The notes under the pieces: model-generated
Database searches by the model: none
Seen by the model: only the letters and a program-made list of their open reading frames with translations
What the model was told of the DNA's origin: nothing
Made by a program: the position numbers and the translations under genes
Source: Glebionis coronaria
Lineage: Eukaryota; Streptophyta; Magnoliopsida; Asterales; Asteraceae
DNA: 64,000 nucleotides
NCBI GenBank assembly: GCA_025667525.1
Contig: CM046875.1
Span: 527,955,079-528,019,078, forward strand
Direction of reading: 5' to 3'
Shown here: piece after piece, positions 8,302 to 18,630 of the stretch
How the letters are laid out: every line of letters starts with the position of its first letter
Numbering within the stretch: the first letter of the stretch is position 1

Positions 8302-10408
8302 ACGAGTCGGTACAAGGTCGGGTAATGAAAGTTGTTTCCAAACTTGAAAGTGGCATAAGATTGATGCTAGCGCCGAGATCCGCTAAAGCCATACAATCAT
8401 CGATTTGAGGAAACGAGCAAGGTAACACGAATCGTCCGGGATCTCCTAGCTTTTCGGGAAGCTCTTTGAGAAGAACCGCGGAACAATTCTCATTTAAACG
8501 GGTGTTAACGAGCTCAACCATTTTTTCCTTCTTATTGAGCAAATCTTTAAACATTTTGACAAATTTTGGCATTTGAGCAAGTGCTTCAATAAGGCTTACG
8601 TTAACATTCACATTGGAAATCATTTTCAAAAAGTTAGAGACATGAATGTCATCTTTGTTGAGCACTTTCGTCTTGCCTAACCTAGATGGATAAGGAATAT
8701 TAGGCTTAGGTTGAGAAGGAGAAGGACTCGCTTCTTGAACAACCGTAGGAATAGGCTCTTTCGGCAATGGAGGACTAGAACTAGGAGTGGTAGTGGGCGA
8801 AATCACCGGAGGGGGAGTAGGATTACTCATTATGACCTCTGGGCCTTGTCTCTCCTTTATGGGCGAAGAGATGGAAGGTCCCACTAAAGTGGCTCCACTT
8901 CGAGTATTAATAGCACTCACATTAGCACGAGGGTTAATCTCGGTATTGGATGGTAAGGCACCTTGGGGTCGAAGGGTTTGCAACATAGTCAAAAATCTCT
9001 TATCGTTGGACTCTTGCATTTGTCTAGTAGATGCTTGCATAGCTTGCATGATTTTCTCATGTTCGGTCAATTTTTGTAGAACCAAGTCCATTTGAGGATT
9101 TTGCATGTTCATTTGATTAAACCCTTGATTAGGAAAACCTTGGTTTTGATATTGAGATTGAAAACCGTTGTTATTATAAAAACCTTGGTTATTATTTTGA
9201 AAACCTTGATTTTGACCATATAAATTCCCTTGATTAGCATTCCCTTGAAAATTACCCATTTGAGGACCTTGGTTCCTATTTTGGTATTGGGTATTTTGGG
9301 CGGGTGGGGGTGGTCTTTGAGGTGCTACAAAACCCGGGGGAGCCAAATAATTAGTACTTTTATAAGACAAATGGTTAACATCAACATTAGGTTTAAATTG
9401 AACCCTCTCATTAGCATTAAAAGCACAAACTTGTTGTTGATCATTGTAAACCTTGTCACAATTGAAATATGAATGTGGTCCACCACACGTTTCACATGTT
9501 TCACTTTTTTCTTTCACGGCATGCACATGTGTAGTGAGGGCGTCAGTTTTTAGAGCGAGTGTTTCAACAAGCGAAGTAAGTCGATCGATTTTCTTGTCAC
9601 TCTCACTAGAACTAGCACTTGCCATAGTGGCCCTAACACTCTTGGTTTGCACTTTAGCCTTGTTCTCAATAATGGCCCAAGCCTCATTCATGGTTTTCAC
9701 AAGAATATTGCCCCCCGCGACACTATTAAGTGAGTCTTGGTCATTTAGAGTTAAACCATTGTAAAACGTATTAATTTGATGCACTTTGGTGAAACCGTGT
9801 TGTGGACATTTTCTCAAAAGCTCTTTAAATCGATCCCAAGACTCACTAAAAGTTTCCCCATATTTTTGCTCAAAATTGATTATTTCATTTCTTAAAGCGG
9901 TGGTCCGTGATGGTGGGAAAAAGTAATTAATGAACTTGGTCTCTAAGTCGATCCATGTGGTAATACTTTGGGGTGGTTCCTTATCAAGCCAAATCCGGGC
10001 TTGTCCCTCGAGGGAAAAAGGAAAAAGTTGGAGGCGAACGGCCTCTTGGGGTACCCCATTGTATTTGACGGTATTAGCTAATTGGATGAAACGTTTGATA
10101 TGAGCGTGTGGGTCATCATTAGTACGACCTAAAAATGGTGTAGCGGAAACCATTCGAATAAAATCCGGTTTAAGTTCAAAATGATTAGCTCCAATGGTCG
10201 GCACCACAATCGCATCATCGTTTCCTTCAACGTGAGATTGAAGAATCTCAATCATTGGTCGATTATCCGTTGCCATCGTTATGTCGAAAGCTCGATTCTC
10301 GGGATCGGCTTGAATGACGGTCTTTTTGTTTTTCTTCTTCTTCTTTTTGGAAGAATTAGAAGTATTTGGTACACCACTCGGTATGTATGTACGCGCGCGA
10401 GTGCGCAT
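8282..10408 (-). CDS. gag: E1 gag and N-terminal protease (Athila-type Gag)
   Basis: A 708-residue open frame. It opens with a basic segment (a lysine run near residues 22-31), followed by the retrotransposon gag domain (about residues 95-230, with RIWLDKEPP and FFPPSRTT). A zinc-knuckle-like C-x2-C-x3-H-x4-C motif (CETCGGPHSYFNC) lies near residue 305. A Q/N-rich low-complexity region with repeated NQGF units lies at about residues 370-435. The C-terminal part contains the protease start ADLGASINLMPLS, in which ADLGAS corresponds to the D-[ST]-G active-site region of retropepsins. The frame then shifts, and the protease continues in 7123-8301. Gag would form the cytoplasmic particle and bind genomic RNA. 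No stop interrupts the 2.1 kb, in contrast to the decayed neighbours. The start at 10408 is the first ATG in frame. Confidence 0.88.
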   Translation of the reverse strand: MRTRARTYIPSGVPNTSNSSKKKKKKNKKTVIQADPENRAFDITMATDNRPMIEILQSHVEGNDDAIVVPTIGANHFELKPDFIRMVSATPFLGRTNDDPHAHIKRFIQLANTVKYNGVPQEAVRLQLFPFSLEGQARIWLDKEPPQSITTWIDLETKFINYFFPPSRTTALRNEIINFEQKYGETFSESWDRFKELLRKCPQHGFTKVHQINTFYNGLTLNDQDSLNSVAGGNILVKTMNEAWAIIENKAKVQTKSVRATMASASSSESDKKIDRLTSLVETLALKTDALTTHVHAVKEKSETCETCGGPHSYFNCDKVYNDQQQVCAFNANERVQFKPNVDVNHLSYKSTNYLAPPGFVAPQRPPPPAQNTQYQNRNQGPQMGNFQGNANQGNLYGQNQGFQNNNQGFYNNNGFQSQYQNQGFPNQGFNQMNMQNPQMDLVLQKLTEHEKIMQAMQASTRQMQESNDKRFLTMLQTLRPQGALPSNTEINPRANVSAINTRSGATLVGPSISSPIKERQGPEVIMSNPTPPPVISPTTTPSSSPPLPKEPIPTVVQEASPSPSQPKPNIPYPSRLGKTKVLNKDDIHVSNFLKMISNVNVNVSLIEALAQMPKFVKMFKDLLNKKEKMVELVNTRLNENCSAVLLKELPEKLGDPGRFVLPCSFPQIDDCMALADLGASINLMPLSSLETTFITRPCTDSYDFRFS

Positions 10409-11138
10409 ACAATTAAAACTTTGGAATGAGGTAGGTGACCTTGGTCGACTTTGAGAGGAAAAGGATTTTCCCTCTCGAGGAGCAATAGTAAAAAGCTACA
10501 AAAATATATACTTAAATACTAATTGAGTCGGCAAACCAATAATCGGTCGTCCCTCTCAATATACACACAAGCAAGCGGGGAAACGAGGTGGCACAAAGCA
10601 CTTAAAAACCTTTTTTCTTAGACGGCCTTTTATAGCGCGTCGCCTTATACCCACCTTATAGTTTGTATATATCGAGTTCAAACGTCTTACTAGTATTTAT
10701 CTATTTTGCCTTTTTATTTCGTTAAGGATTCGACTACAATAGTTAGGTGATAAAATCCCAACTAAGGCTTATTTGAAAAGTAGGTAAATTATTATGCTAC
10801 GTAATATATTATAGTAAAAGAAAAATCTTTTTATATTTTTTAGAAAAATATATATTCACAATAAAAACGAAAGAAATCGAACTAAAAATTAACACTAATA
10901 CGTAATATTTTTGGTGTAATACTTTTAGGAAAAAGTATTACTTTTGGATTTTTTAATTTTTTTGGTGCAATTCTTAGGAAAGAAATTGCTTTTGCGATTT
11001 TTTTAATTTTTTTTGTATTTTTAAGTTTTTGATTTTTATTTATTTTTGATTTTGTTGTGCAAGAAACGTAACGTTCAAAGAGAACGGATCCCAAAATCCA
11101 AACGTCTTCACGAAAAATCGTCAATCGTATGAGCGAAG
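10409..11138 (-). mobile_element. E1 5' leader between primer site and gag
   Basis: About 730 bases of AT-rich leader. An 80-codon open frame at 10882-11124 (- strand), rich in Lys and Ile, matches nothing I recognise and I do not support it as a gene. E2 has an equivalent leader (41609-42328) with similar wording, including GCAAGCGGGGAAACGAGG on the + strand in both. Confidence 0.6.
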
Positions 11139-11152
11139 CGGCAGCGGCGCCA
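11139..11152 (-). promoter_or_regulatory. E1 primer binding site, tRNA-Asp type
   Basis: On the - strand TGGCGCCGCTGCCG begins three bases inside the 5' LTR. It matches the 3' end of plant tRNA-Asp (complement TGGCGCCGTTGCCGGGG) with one difference over 14 bases. This primer choice is typical of Athila elements. Confidence 0.85.
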
Positions 11153-13019
11153 ATTTGAAACTAGGATTTTTTATGTAATTAATTTTCGTTCCTCGACTCA
11201 CTCGAATTGAAAGCCAACTTTATCGTAGAGATTAATCGTTTTTGGTTATAGAAACTTGATTGGTAATCTATGTCTATTTAAGCTAAAAATGGGGAAAATA
11301 TGTAGACTAAGGACTATATAAAAATAAAAGCGCAATTAATTCACGTAAATATTACTCTAAAATGCAATGTAAAATTAAACTACAAAAATCGATCTAGATG
11401 CAACAAAAATAGACTATAATTAAAAATAAAATCTAAATGCGAAATTAATCTAAATGCAAGCACGTAATAGCAAATAAAAGTGAAGAAAAATGAAATCACA
11501 AAAATAAACTTAAAAATTAAGTATAAAGCTTCAACCTTTTAAGCTTACTAATCTTTTTAGACGATAAAGCTACAAGCTTTATGTACTAATAAGCTTAATA
11601 ATCACAAAAAGGTGTAAACTTTTTACTAATAATGAGCTTATCTAAATGAAATCTACTTTTAAAAACTTTTAAACTATTTTTTTAAACACAAATAATACTA
11701 ACTAAAACTAATTAAACCGATTTTTATAAAAAACTATAACTATTATTAAAAACAATTTAAACTATAACGATCTAATTAATAAAACTAAAGCGATTAAACT
11801 AGAAAAATTAAAAGGAGAGCTTTAGTACCCGTAGTCCGTAGAAAACCGCTCTAAAACAAATAACATCAACAACATCAACAAAATACGGCCCGTTAAGTAC
11901 ACGGCCTCCAAATTCCAAAACTATCAAAAGCTAAACCCAAATTTGGCCCGTAAAGTACACGGCCTCCCAAATCAATCTCTAACCAAATCAATCAAACCAT
12001 ATCAACTTGAACCGAATTAATCAACTATAAGCTCTTCTTCAAAAATGATAGATCGATACGCCGAGATCAAAGAAAACATAAAAGGTTAGAATAATAAGCA
12101 ATAATTATTAAATGATTAAGAGATTTAATTAAAACTAATAGATCTAAAATATTTTTTATGTTTTATAAAAGTATTTTAAATTTTAAAGATAAAAATTATA
12201 GATCTACTTAATCTATTTAAAAACCTAATAGATCTAACTATTTTTAAATGTTTTATAAAAATACTTTAAATTTTAAACTCTAAACTTATATATCTAAACT
12301 TTTTAATATGAAAAACTAATAGATCTAATTATTTTTTGGTTTTTTTTTTGAAAGTATTTTTAATTTTTAAAACTTAAATCTAATAGATCTAAAAAAAACT
12401 AATTAATAAAAACTAGAAGTGCTTAAATAAAAAGCTAGCTTATAAATAAGTCGTAAGCCTAAGCTTAGGACTTATGAGATTTAAAAAGCTAAAAAGCTAA
12501 TTAAATGATTACTCCACAAATAAGCTAGATCTACTAAAAGGCAACAATAAGCTTGAAATAAAATTAATTATTCTAAACTTTATATAAATCTAATCTTATT
12601 TGGAAAAAGTTATAAAAACTTATCCCAAAATAATAAGATAGATTATTATAAATCTTAAAAAGAAAGGAAGAATGAGAATATAACTAAGAGAAAATTAATT
12701 AAACTAAAACTTGACTTTTATTAAAATTTAAAGATTACAAACTTGAAAGGAAAATACAAAATTTATAATATAATAAAAACTAGAGAGAAATTTTACAAAC
12801 TAGAGAGAAATTTACAAATGAGAGGGTGGGGGTTTATATAAGCTGATGGACCCAGGGGTATTTTTGTCCAGTCACACCCTTTCCTTAGCTTCAAAGCTAC
12901 GCACCCTTATGGCCAGCTGTCTTTTTTTTCTTGTTAATATCAATCCCTTCTAGAAGCTTGGATCTTGTGCATATCATTGGCTGACACATGCATTCCTAAT
13001 ACTGACGCGTACCAGGTGC

Positions 13020-13431
13020 CACGTGTCACTCAATGATTGGGCAGCCGCCCTGAGTCATCTGCCACCACAGCAACCTTGGATTGACGTGGCGGCGCCGCCG
13101 CCACGTGTCATCAGCCTATTGACCCGCCGCCACTGCTCCTCTGCCACCTTTGCGCCGCCCTGCCACCTCATACTGACACCTCTGCCGCCGCCCTGCCATG
13201 TCAGACCTGCAGTTAATAAATCATTAGTGACACGTGGCGCGCTGGCATTGGCCAGCCGCCGCCACGTGGTTGACGACGTCAGCGTGACGTCACCTGGTCT
13301 GGAACGGTTTAAACCGGGTCTGGACCGGGACTGAATCGGGTCTGGACCGAACCGGGTGTGAACCGGGTCAACGGTCGGGTCAACTGGTCGGGTCGGGTCC
13401 GCCACGTGGATCACTCAGAGAGTGCCACGTG
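13020..13431. promoter_or_regulatory. G-box cluster in E1 right LTR U3
   Basis: Six CACGTG palindromes at 13020, 13102, 13231, 13263, 13403 and 13426 and one intact TGACGTCA at 13285 correspond to the left-LTR cluster; the second TGACGTCA is changed by one base here. As this is the 5' LTR, this copy would control E1 transcription. Confidence 0.7.
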
Positions 13432-13458
13432 GCAGCTGGAAAATAATCCCAGCATTTT

Positions 13459-13530
13459 GCCTCAGCCAGGATTCGAACCCTGGTCTTGGCTGCCAAAGTT
13501 GAAGTTGCTAGCCAATGGGCCAAGTAGACC
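13459..13530 (-). other. tRNA-like sequence with B box in E1 right LTR
   Basis: Second copy of the tRNA relic, with an intact B box (13469-13479 on the + strand reads GGATTCGAACC). See 4411-4482. Confidence 0.5.
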
Positions 13531-13632
13531 TTCATGTTTATATATACAAAACAATATACTTTACCCCTTTTGTAGCTTGGTTGACTGGCACATTGACCCC
13601 TTTTGACTTGTTGACTAGCTTTATTAATTTTA

Positions 13633-13663
<31 letters not shown>

Positions 13664-14190
13664 TTACGAAAAATTAATTTATTTTTAATAAAAACTTTAT
13701 TTTATTTATTTTATTTTATTTATTTTCGGAGATTAATTTATTTATATTATTAAATTATTAAAAACTATTTATTTAATTTAAAAACTTAATAAATTTTAAA
13801 AATTCATAGAAAACAAACCGTAAAGAGTTACGACGCGAGGTCGGGACCGTTGGCTTCGTAATTTTGTGTTTTTCAATGTGGCTTATTAGTGGATGACTTT
13901 GGAGATTGGCAAAAATGGTCCTTGTTGTAAAATCTTCATCAAATCTTCATTTTTAGTCCTCCAAACTTCATTCTTTTGGCACTTTTTGGTCCTTTGACTT
14001 TATCTTTGGCTTTTTCTTCGATAAATGACCGTGAAATCCCGTGTTTTTCTTCTTTTGATCATTTGTACCTATTTAAACACAAAAACACAAAACCACGCGT
14101 AATTCCGACTTTTACGACATTAAACACATGATTAGGTCTTATTTTTCATTGATTTTAGTGGCAAAAGGATAAGTGTTTACACACTTATTA

Positions 14191-14195
14191 GTCTT
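14191..14195. repeat. target site duplication of E1, right copy (GTCTT)
   Basis: Matches 2123-2127 and marks the right edge of E1. Confidence 0.9.
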
Positions 14196-14670
14196 CACCG
14201 ACCGGAGGTAAAATGCTACCGATTTAGAATAAAATTTTCAAAGCCATTTCGTTCGTGTCTACTTATGTTGCGGCATTTGAAGACGGTGGCGTTGCGGAAT
14301 CCAAGAAGAAGTCATCCCCGCATGCTTATACTTTGTGCACTTAATACCTCATCTAATTCAAGAAAGCCTAAAAGTTAAGTCTTCTGCTGTATCGAACTCT
14401 GAAGCTTTCAAGAATTACGAAGGTATAAGTATGTGGGACATGGTGTCACGAGGAAGCGAAGATCACAAGTGATGGAAGCACGAGATCAAGGCAAGAGATT
14501 AATGCTCAAGATTGATATCAAAGATCACAACAGCATGTTCACCTGAAAAGAAAAAGAAGAAAAGAAAGACGAAGACTACGAGCTCAAGACAAGCATAGTA
14601 TGCTAGGTTTATTTCATTATTGTAACTCGGGTAACGCCCTTGTTTGGAGTGACCTCCCTTAGGGGGAGAT
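14196..14670 (+). mobile_element. 3' end of copia element A, with polypurine tract
   Basis: Non-coding sequence continuing from 2127, ending in the purine tract TTAGGGGGAGAT at 14659-14670 directly before the LTR. No coding motif is visible. Confidence 0.6.
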
Positions 14671-14992
14671 TGTTGGAAATACGTTTTACGTATTAAGAAG
14701 GATCGGTCACTCCAACGATAATCCATGTAATAGCTCGTAGTTTAGTTAACTTTATTTATTTATCAAACAAGAACAAGCCTAGCCTACAACATGTGTAGGC
14801 CGGCCCAAATGTAAGCCCAAGCCCATGACAAGGGCTTGGGTATATAAAACCTCTCCTTTGATGGAGAGGGTGTGTGGTTATTCACTTTTACACATAGTTC
14901 TTCTTATTTTCTCTCTCTAGTTTTGTGTGAAATCCACCATCTCTCTATCTCTTTCTCTCTCTAAAAACATAAGCAAGATTTACAATCCTACA
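14671..14992 (+). repeat. 3' LTR of copia element A (322 bp)
   Basis: Starts TGTTGGAAATACG and ends AATCCTACA, preceded by a polypurine tract. It resembles, in inverted orientation, the LTR of element B at 19440-19739 in its start, central plan and end, though much of the sequence differs. The TATA box TATATAAA is at 14841-14848. Three hairpins surround it (see the regulatory entry). After 14992 comes the gag sequence of element B, read on the - strand. Confidence 0.88.
14782..14869 (+). promoter_or_regulatory. three hairpins flanking the TATA box, LTR of A
   Basis: H1 14782-14800: GCCTACA, loop ACATG, TGTAGGC. H2 14816-14840: CCCAAGCCC, 7-base loop, GGGCTTGGG, ending directly at the TATA box (14841). 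H3 14850-14869: CCTCTCC, loop TTTGAT, GGAGAGG. All stems are perfect. The LTR of B has hairpins at the same three places with different bases that still pair. Confidence 0.8.
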
Positions 14993-17900
14993 ATTTGCTC
15001 GTCCTTTGAGTTGAAGTGTCTCCTTTCATTCAGCTATAACCATGTTTTTGTCTATGAGCTGAATTTTTAGGTCAGAGGTTTCCTCACATTTCTTGTTCAG
15101 TTGGTCAATTAATGACTTTTGCTCTGTCGCATTAAAAGCGAGGCGTTCTTCTATTGAACCAGAATTTTGTGAGTTACCCTGCCTTACTTGTTCACGCTCT
15201 CCTAGTATAGAATTTATTCTATTTTCTAGGACATGATTCTTAGTCTCTGCAGCCTCTAGTTCCGTTTTTGTTTCTAGTAATTCTCTCTTAATTCTCATCA
15301 TCTCTTCCTCTAAACCCTGAACCATCTGAATCATCTTGTCACTTGTCTCAACGGAGTTCTCACAATCATTTGGTTTTGAAAGAGTTTCATTTTTAGATTG
15401 ATTTTCAATTTCAAGAGATATGGAATGTTGTTAAAGCTCATTAAAACTTTTTGAAAGTGTGTTATACGAATCTTGAAGCTTTAAAAATTCAGTGTTGGAT
15501 TCATGACAAGAATAATTATCTACAGTATTCACATGTTCAACAATATTCACAGATTCATGCACATCATCACAAATAATCACAGTAGATGAGATCTCATGAG
15601 TATATTTAAAAGTAACAACTTGCATCACTTCGAGAGACACAATATGTTCTAAAAAAGGTCATATTCGGATAAAATCTTTACTTTTTCAATTAAATGTTGT
15701 TCATAAGCATCATCCATTTCATAGAAAACTTTTTGAACTTCACCAATTTCAAAACTTAGATTACCCGCTAGATCATAGACTCCTTTTTTAATATGGTCCA
15801 CAAACGGAACGATCTCTTTCTCAAACACCGTTTTCATGTGTTCGAACGCCCATTCTCCAGAGGTTAGAGCCGTTGAAGTCGTACGTTCCAGAATGACCTT
15901 GTCAAACTCGGTAAGGTATCGCTCAATCTCTTCCAAGCTGAGCTTTACCGTACTAACCGGTGGAAGATTCTTAGGAATTTCTTTCAGTTGGTCTGAGTTA
16001 ACAAGTGTAGGAATTATACTAAGGCATTCTCTAGTAGGCATGAAAGTGGATGTTTGGATAGTTCTCTTTTGCATATTAAATCAAGTTCTAAGATCTATTG
16101 TAGCATTTTTTGCATTCATTTGAGCATAATCATATTCAGGATATGTAGGAAGTAATTTTAACCGCTTCTCTTCATATGGTGTCATACTCTCAGAATCATT
16201 CAAGAACACAATCGGATCTAATACCAATCCTAACTTGGTTGCATCATAAAGTCGTGGGTTGTGGTGAAGCGCTTGCTTTGCATACCCCGGGTTAGGTGGT
16301 AGGTCTATTAGACGCGCTAGATTGAACTCTTTAAATGATGCATGAAACAAGTGTACTAGATGTGAAGCAGCGTATTGTTTTAAAATCGTAATTTCTGTTT
16401 CTTTTATTCTGTCAGACGTCTTAATTTCCGTTTCAATTCGTTTGGACTCAAGAATTTCGAAATCCGTTTGAAGCTGTTGAAAATTATTAACGACTGACTC
16501 TTTATCTTTAAGTTCATGCGAAAGATTTGCTCTTAAGCTCTCAATTTCTAGCAGATTGTCCATTTGAACTTTCCTAAACCTATCAAATTCGGGATTGGTT
16601 AAGGTAGTGGACAAAGGAGTCAATTCCAAGGTTTTAACCTTGTCCTTATGCAAAGCAAGCTCGGCAGATAAAGTCTGATTAGTATTGAGGGTTTCAAGGA
16701 CCGCATTATTCATTTGGCTAAGCAAAGATGCTGGGACCATAACCAAATCAGGTTGAGCAGATGAATTGGTAGTCGTAATATCTCCCGGTTGTGGTTTACT
16801 CAAAGTCTGGGGACTTGTATTGATATTGTTATCATTGTTTGTCTCCTCGATTGAGTTACTAACCACCGGAGGCTGTTCCGAATACTCAGACACTTGCTCA
16901 ACTTGATAAGGTACAATACTAGTATTTGTAGCAGTATTTGGTACCTCAGATATTGTATCAGCTCCATAAAGTGAAAGATTTTCCATGAGAGCTGCTTTGG
17001 CGGTGTTGAGATCATCACAGTCAGAGTCATATGCATCCAAATCATCACATTGATATGCGGCATTGTTTGTGATGGCTGCTGTGAGACTGTCAGTGTCCGT
17101 GACTCCCGGATCTGCGAGAAAGGCCAACTCTTCTTCATCAAGTTCACGTCCTTGGGCTTGAGCATTCACCAGGTAGATCTTCTCCTGAAACCATGTGTTG
17201 TCCCTTTTCCTCTTGGGCTGCTTACAATCTCTGGCCATGTGCCCTTCCCCTTTGCAGTTGTAGCATATAACCACCTTCATTTTGCCAGTGCCATTACCTC
17301 TTGTAGGAGCATTGTTGGATGAACGTGCACCAGCAGTTGATGAATTGGGTCTCCCCTGAAGTGGTTGCACCATGACTCTTCCATCTTGAATAGTAGCCTG
17401 TTGTCGAGAGTTAGAGGAGTTCCTTAACTGATTGTTAGTTGTTGCTAGAGCTCGGTAACCTCGTTTGTTCAATGTTTGAGTGAGATAGGCAGACATTTGA
17501 GCAAGTATATCAGTAGGACTATCCCCTTGTCTAAACTCAGGGACAGGGATCTCATCATCACAGTAGAATGCTGGTGCTGATTGAGCTACAATTTGATTTG
17601 ATGGAACACTGACTTGTTATGAGTAATGGGGTGGAGGAGCCTCAAGTTATGGATAGGTAAAGTCAGGGTTCGTAGGAGGTTGATAAGGTGAATACTGGTG
17701 TGAAGCATAAGGTAACGGATGTGAATCTCCTTGTGATGATGTTGCTGGTTGCTTGAAGTGTTGGTGATAAGATATGGGCGGCTGTGGCAAGATCGAGTAC
17801 TGTGGAAAGGTTGGTGTTTGATACACTGGTTGATAGGAAGATTGGTGTCCCAAAGCAAACAGAGAGTTGTGATATGACAATGTAGGATTGTTTGCCATTA

Positions 17901-18630
17901 ATGCTAATGGTTCTTGATAAGATCCCTGAGATTTGTGTTTTTGGATCACGTGCTTCTCGTGTTGTTGCAAGAAGGCATATAGTTGATCTAAATTTGACTT
18001 GTGCAAATCTCGAATCATCTTAACATCGGTGACATACTGACTCCATTCTTGGGGTAACATGTTCAAGAACTTTGTGTTTAATTGAAACTGTTCAATCCTT
18101 AGATTATACACGTTCATGTCATTCATCAAAGTGGTGAAATGCCAGTAGTAATCGTGAAGAGTCTCCCCTGGAAGGTATGTAAACCTATCAAATAAGTCAT
18201 ACAATTGACACTCTCGTTCTTGCTTAGTTAGAGATGTCCCTTGTAACAAAACAGCTAGTCGATCCCACAGATTCTTTGCCACTGTATGTTCACTTACCAT
18301 TCTAAAGATATCGGGTGGAAGGGCTTGAAAAATTGTCTAAACGGCCCTTTCATCTGCATCTGCAATGAGTTTGTTAGCATCGGTTAACTCATGATACTCC
18401 CTTGCCCTTGTCACATTGTTGATGGTAACTTCTCCCCAATCTAATGGACCTTTTTCAATTGATTGAAGCATAAGTCGACCACTGGGTTTGCCCGTGATTT
18501 ACGTTCTCATGCGACCTTGTCATGCTTCAAATAAATCTTTGATGAGCAAAGGTGGGCGAGTATCGGTACCCGAAATGATTGAGATATCGGTAAGCGAAGT
18601 CATGGTTGGCATATATGAATGTGAATTCAT
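14993..18630 (-). pseudogene. gag: decayed gag of copia element B (UBN2 and CCHC domains)
   Basis: The frame begins at an ATG at 18630 and reads leftward for about 3.6 kb. It is broken by at least three stops before 18300, by stops at 17647 and near 17615, by one at 16081, and by a frameshift near 15645. The 17647-18300 part is the copia Gag core (UBN2 type: VAKNLWDRLAVLL, and WxxxTxDVKMIRDLH-like wording). The 16081-17496 part has one zinc knuckle [14 protein letters not shown] near 17230-17270. Segments at 16400-16700 and 15026-15334 look like coiled coils (heptad-like Leu/Glu/Lys runs). The implied Gag is unusually long (about 1200 residues). Sequence stops at the end of LTR A, so PR, integrase, RT and RNase H would lie left of element A, outside the window. 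Confidence 0.8.

Larger units (their letters stand above)
2128..14190 (-). mobile_element. E1: complete non-autonomous Athila-type LTR retrotransposon (gag-PR only)
   Basis: The element has two near-identical LTRs (2128-5139 and 11156-14190), a 5-bp target duplication, a tRNA-Asp-type primer site and a polypurine tract, all reading on the - strand. The internal part is only about 6.0 kb and encodes gag, a retropepsin-like protease and an acidic C-terminal extension. Reverse transcriptase, RNase H and integrase are absent. This matches the class called TR-GAG (terminal repeats plus gag), which must be mobilised in trans. E4 in this window shares its LTR start and 3' non-coding motifs, so an E4-like element is a plausible helper (inference). 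E1 interrupts copia element A. Confidence 0.93.
11156..14190 (-). repeat. E1 5' LTR (right on + strand)
   Basis: This is the upstream LTR that would drive E1 transcription on the - strand. It runs from TAATAAGTG at 14190 to CTAGTTTCA at 11156 and is nearly identical to 2128-5139. The TATA box is at 12833-12840. The tRNA-like segment lies at 13459-13530 with the B box at 13469-13479. The termini TA...CA deviate from the usual TG...CA but are supported by the flanking target duplication. Confidence 0.93.

Noticed and set aside
8787..9764. Open frames of 80-103 codons on the + strand across E1 gag
   Set aside because: They are antisense shadows of the gag frame.
10882..11124. 80-codon Lys/Ile-rich frame in the E1 leader
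   Set aside because: AT-rich low-complexity sequence with no motif; more likely untranslated leader.
16800..17165. 121-codon frame on the - strand overlapping copia gag in another register
   Set aside because: The overlapping frame carries the recognised gag domains; this one is a shadow.
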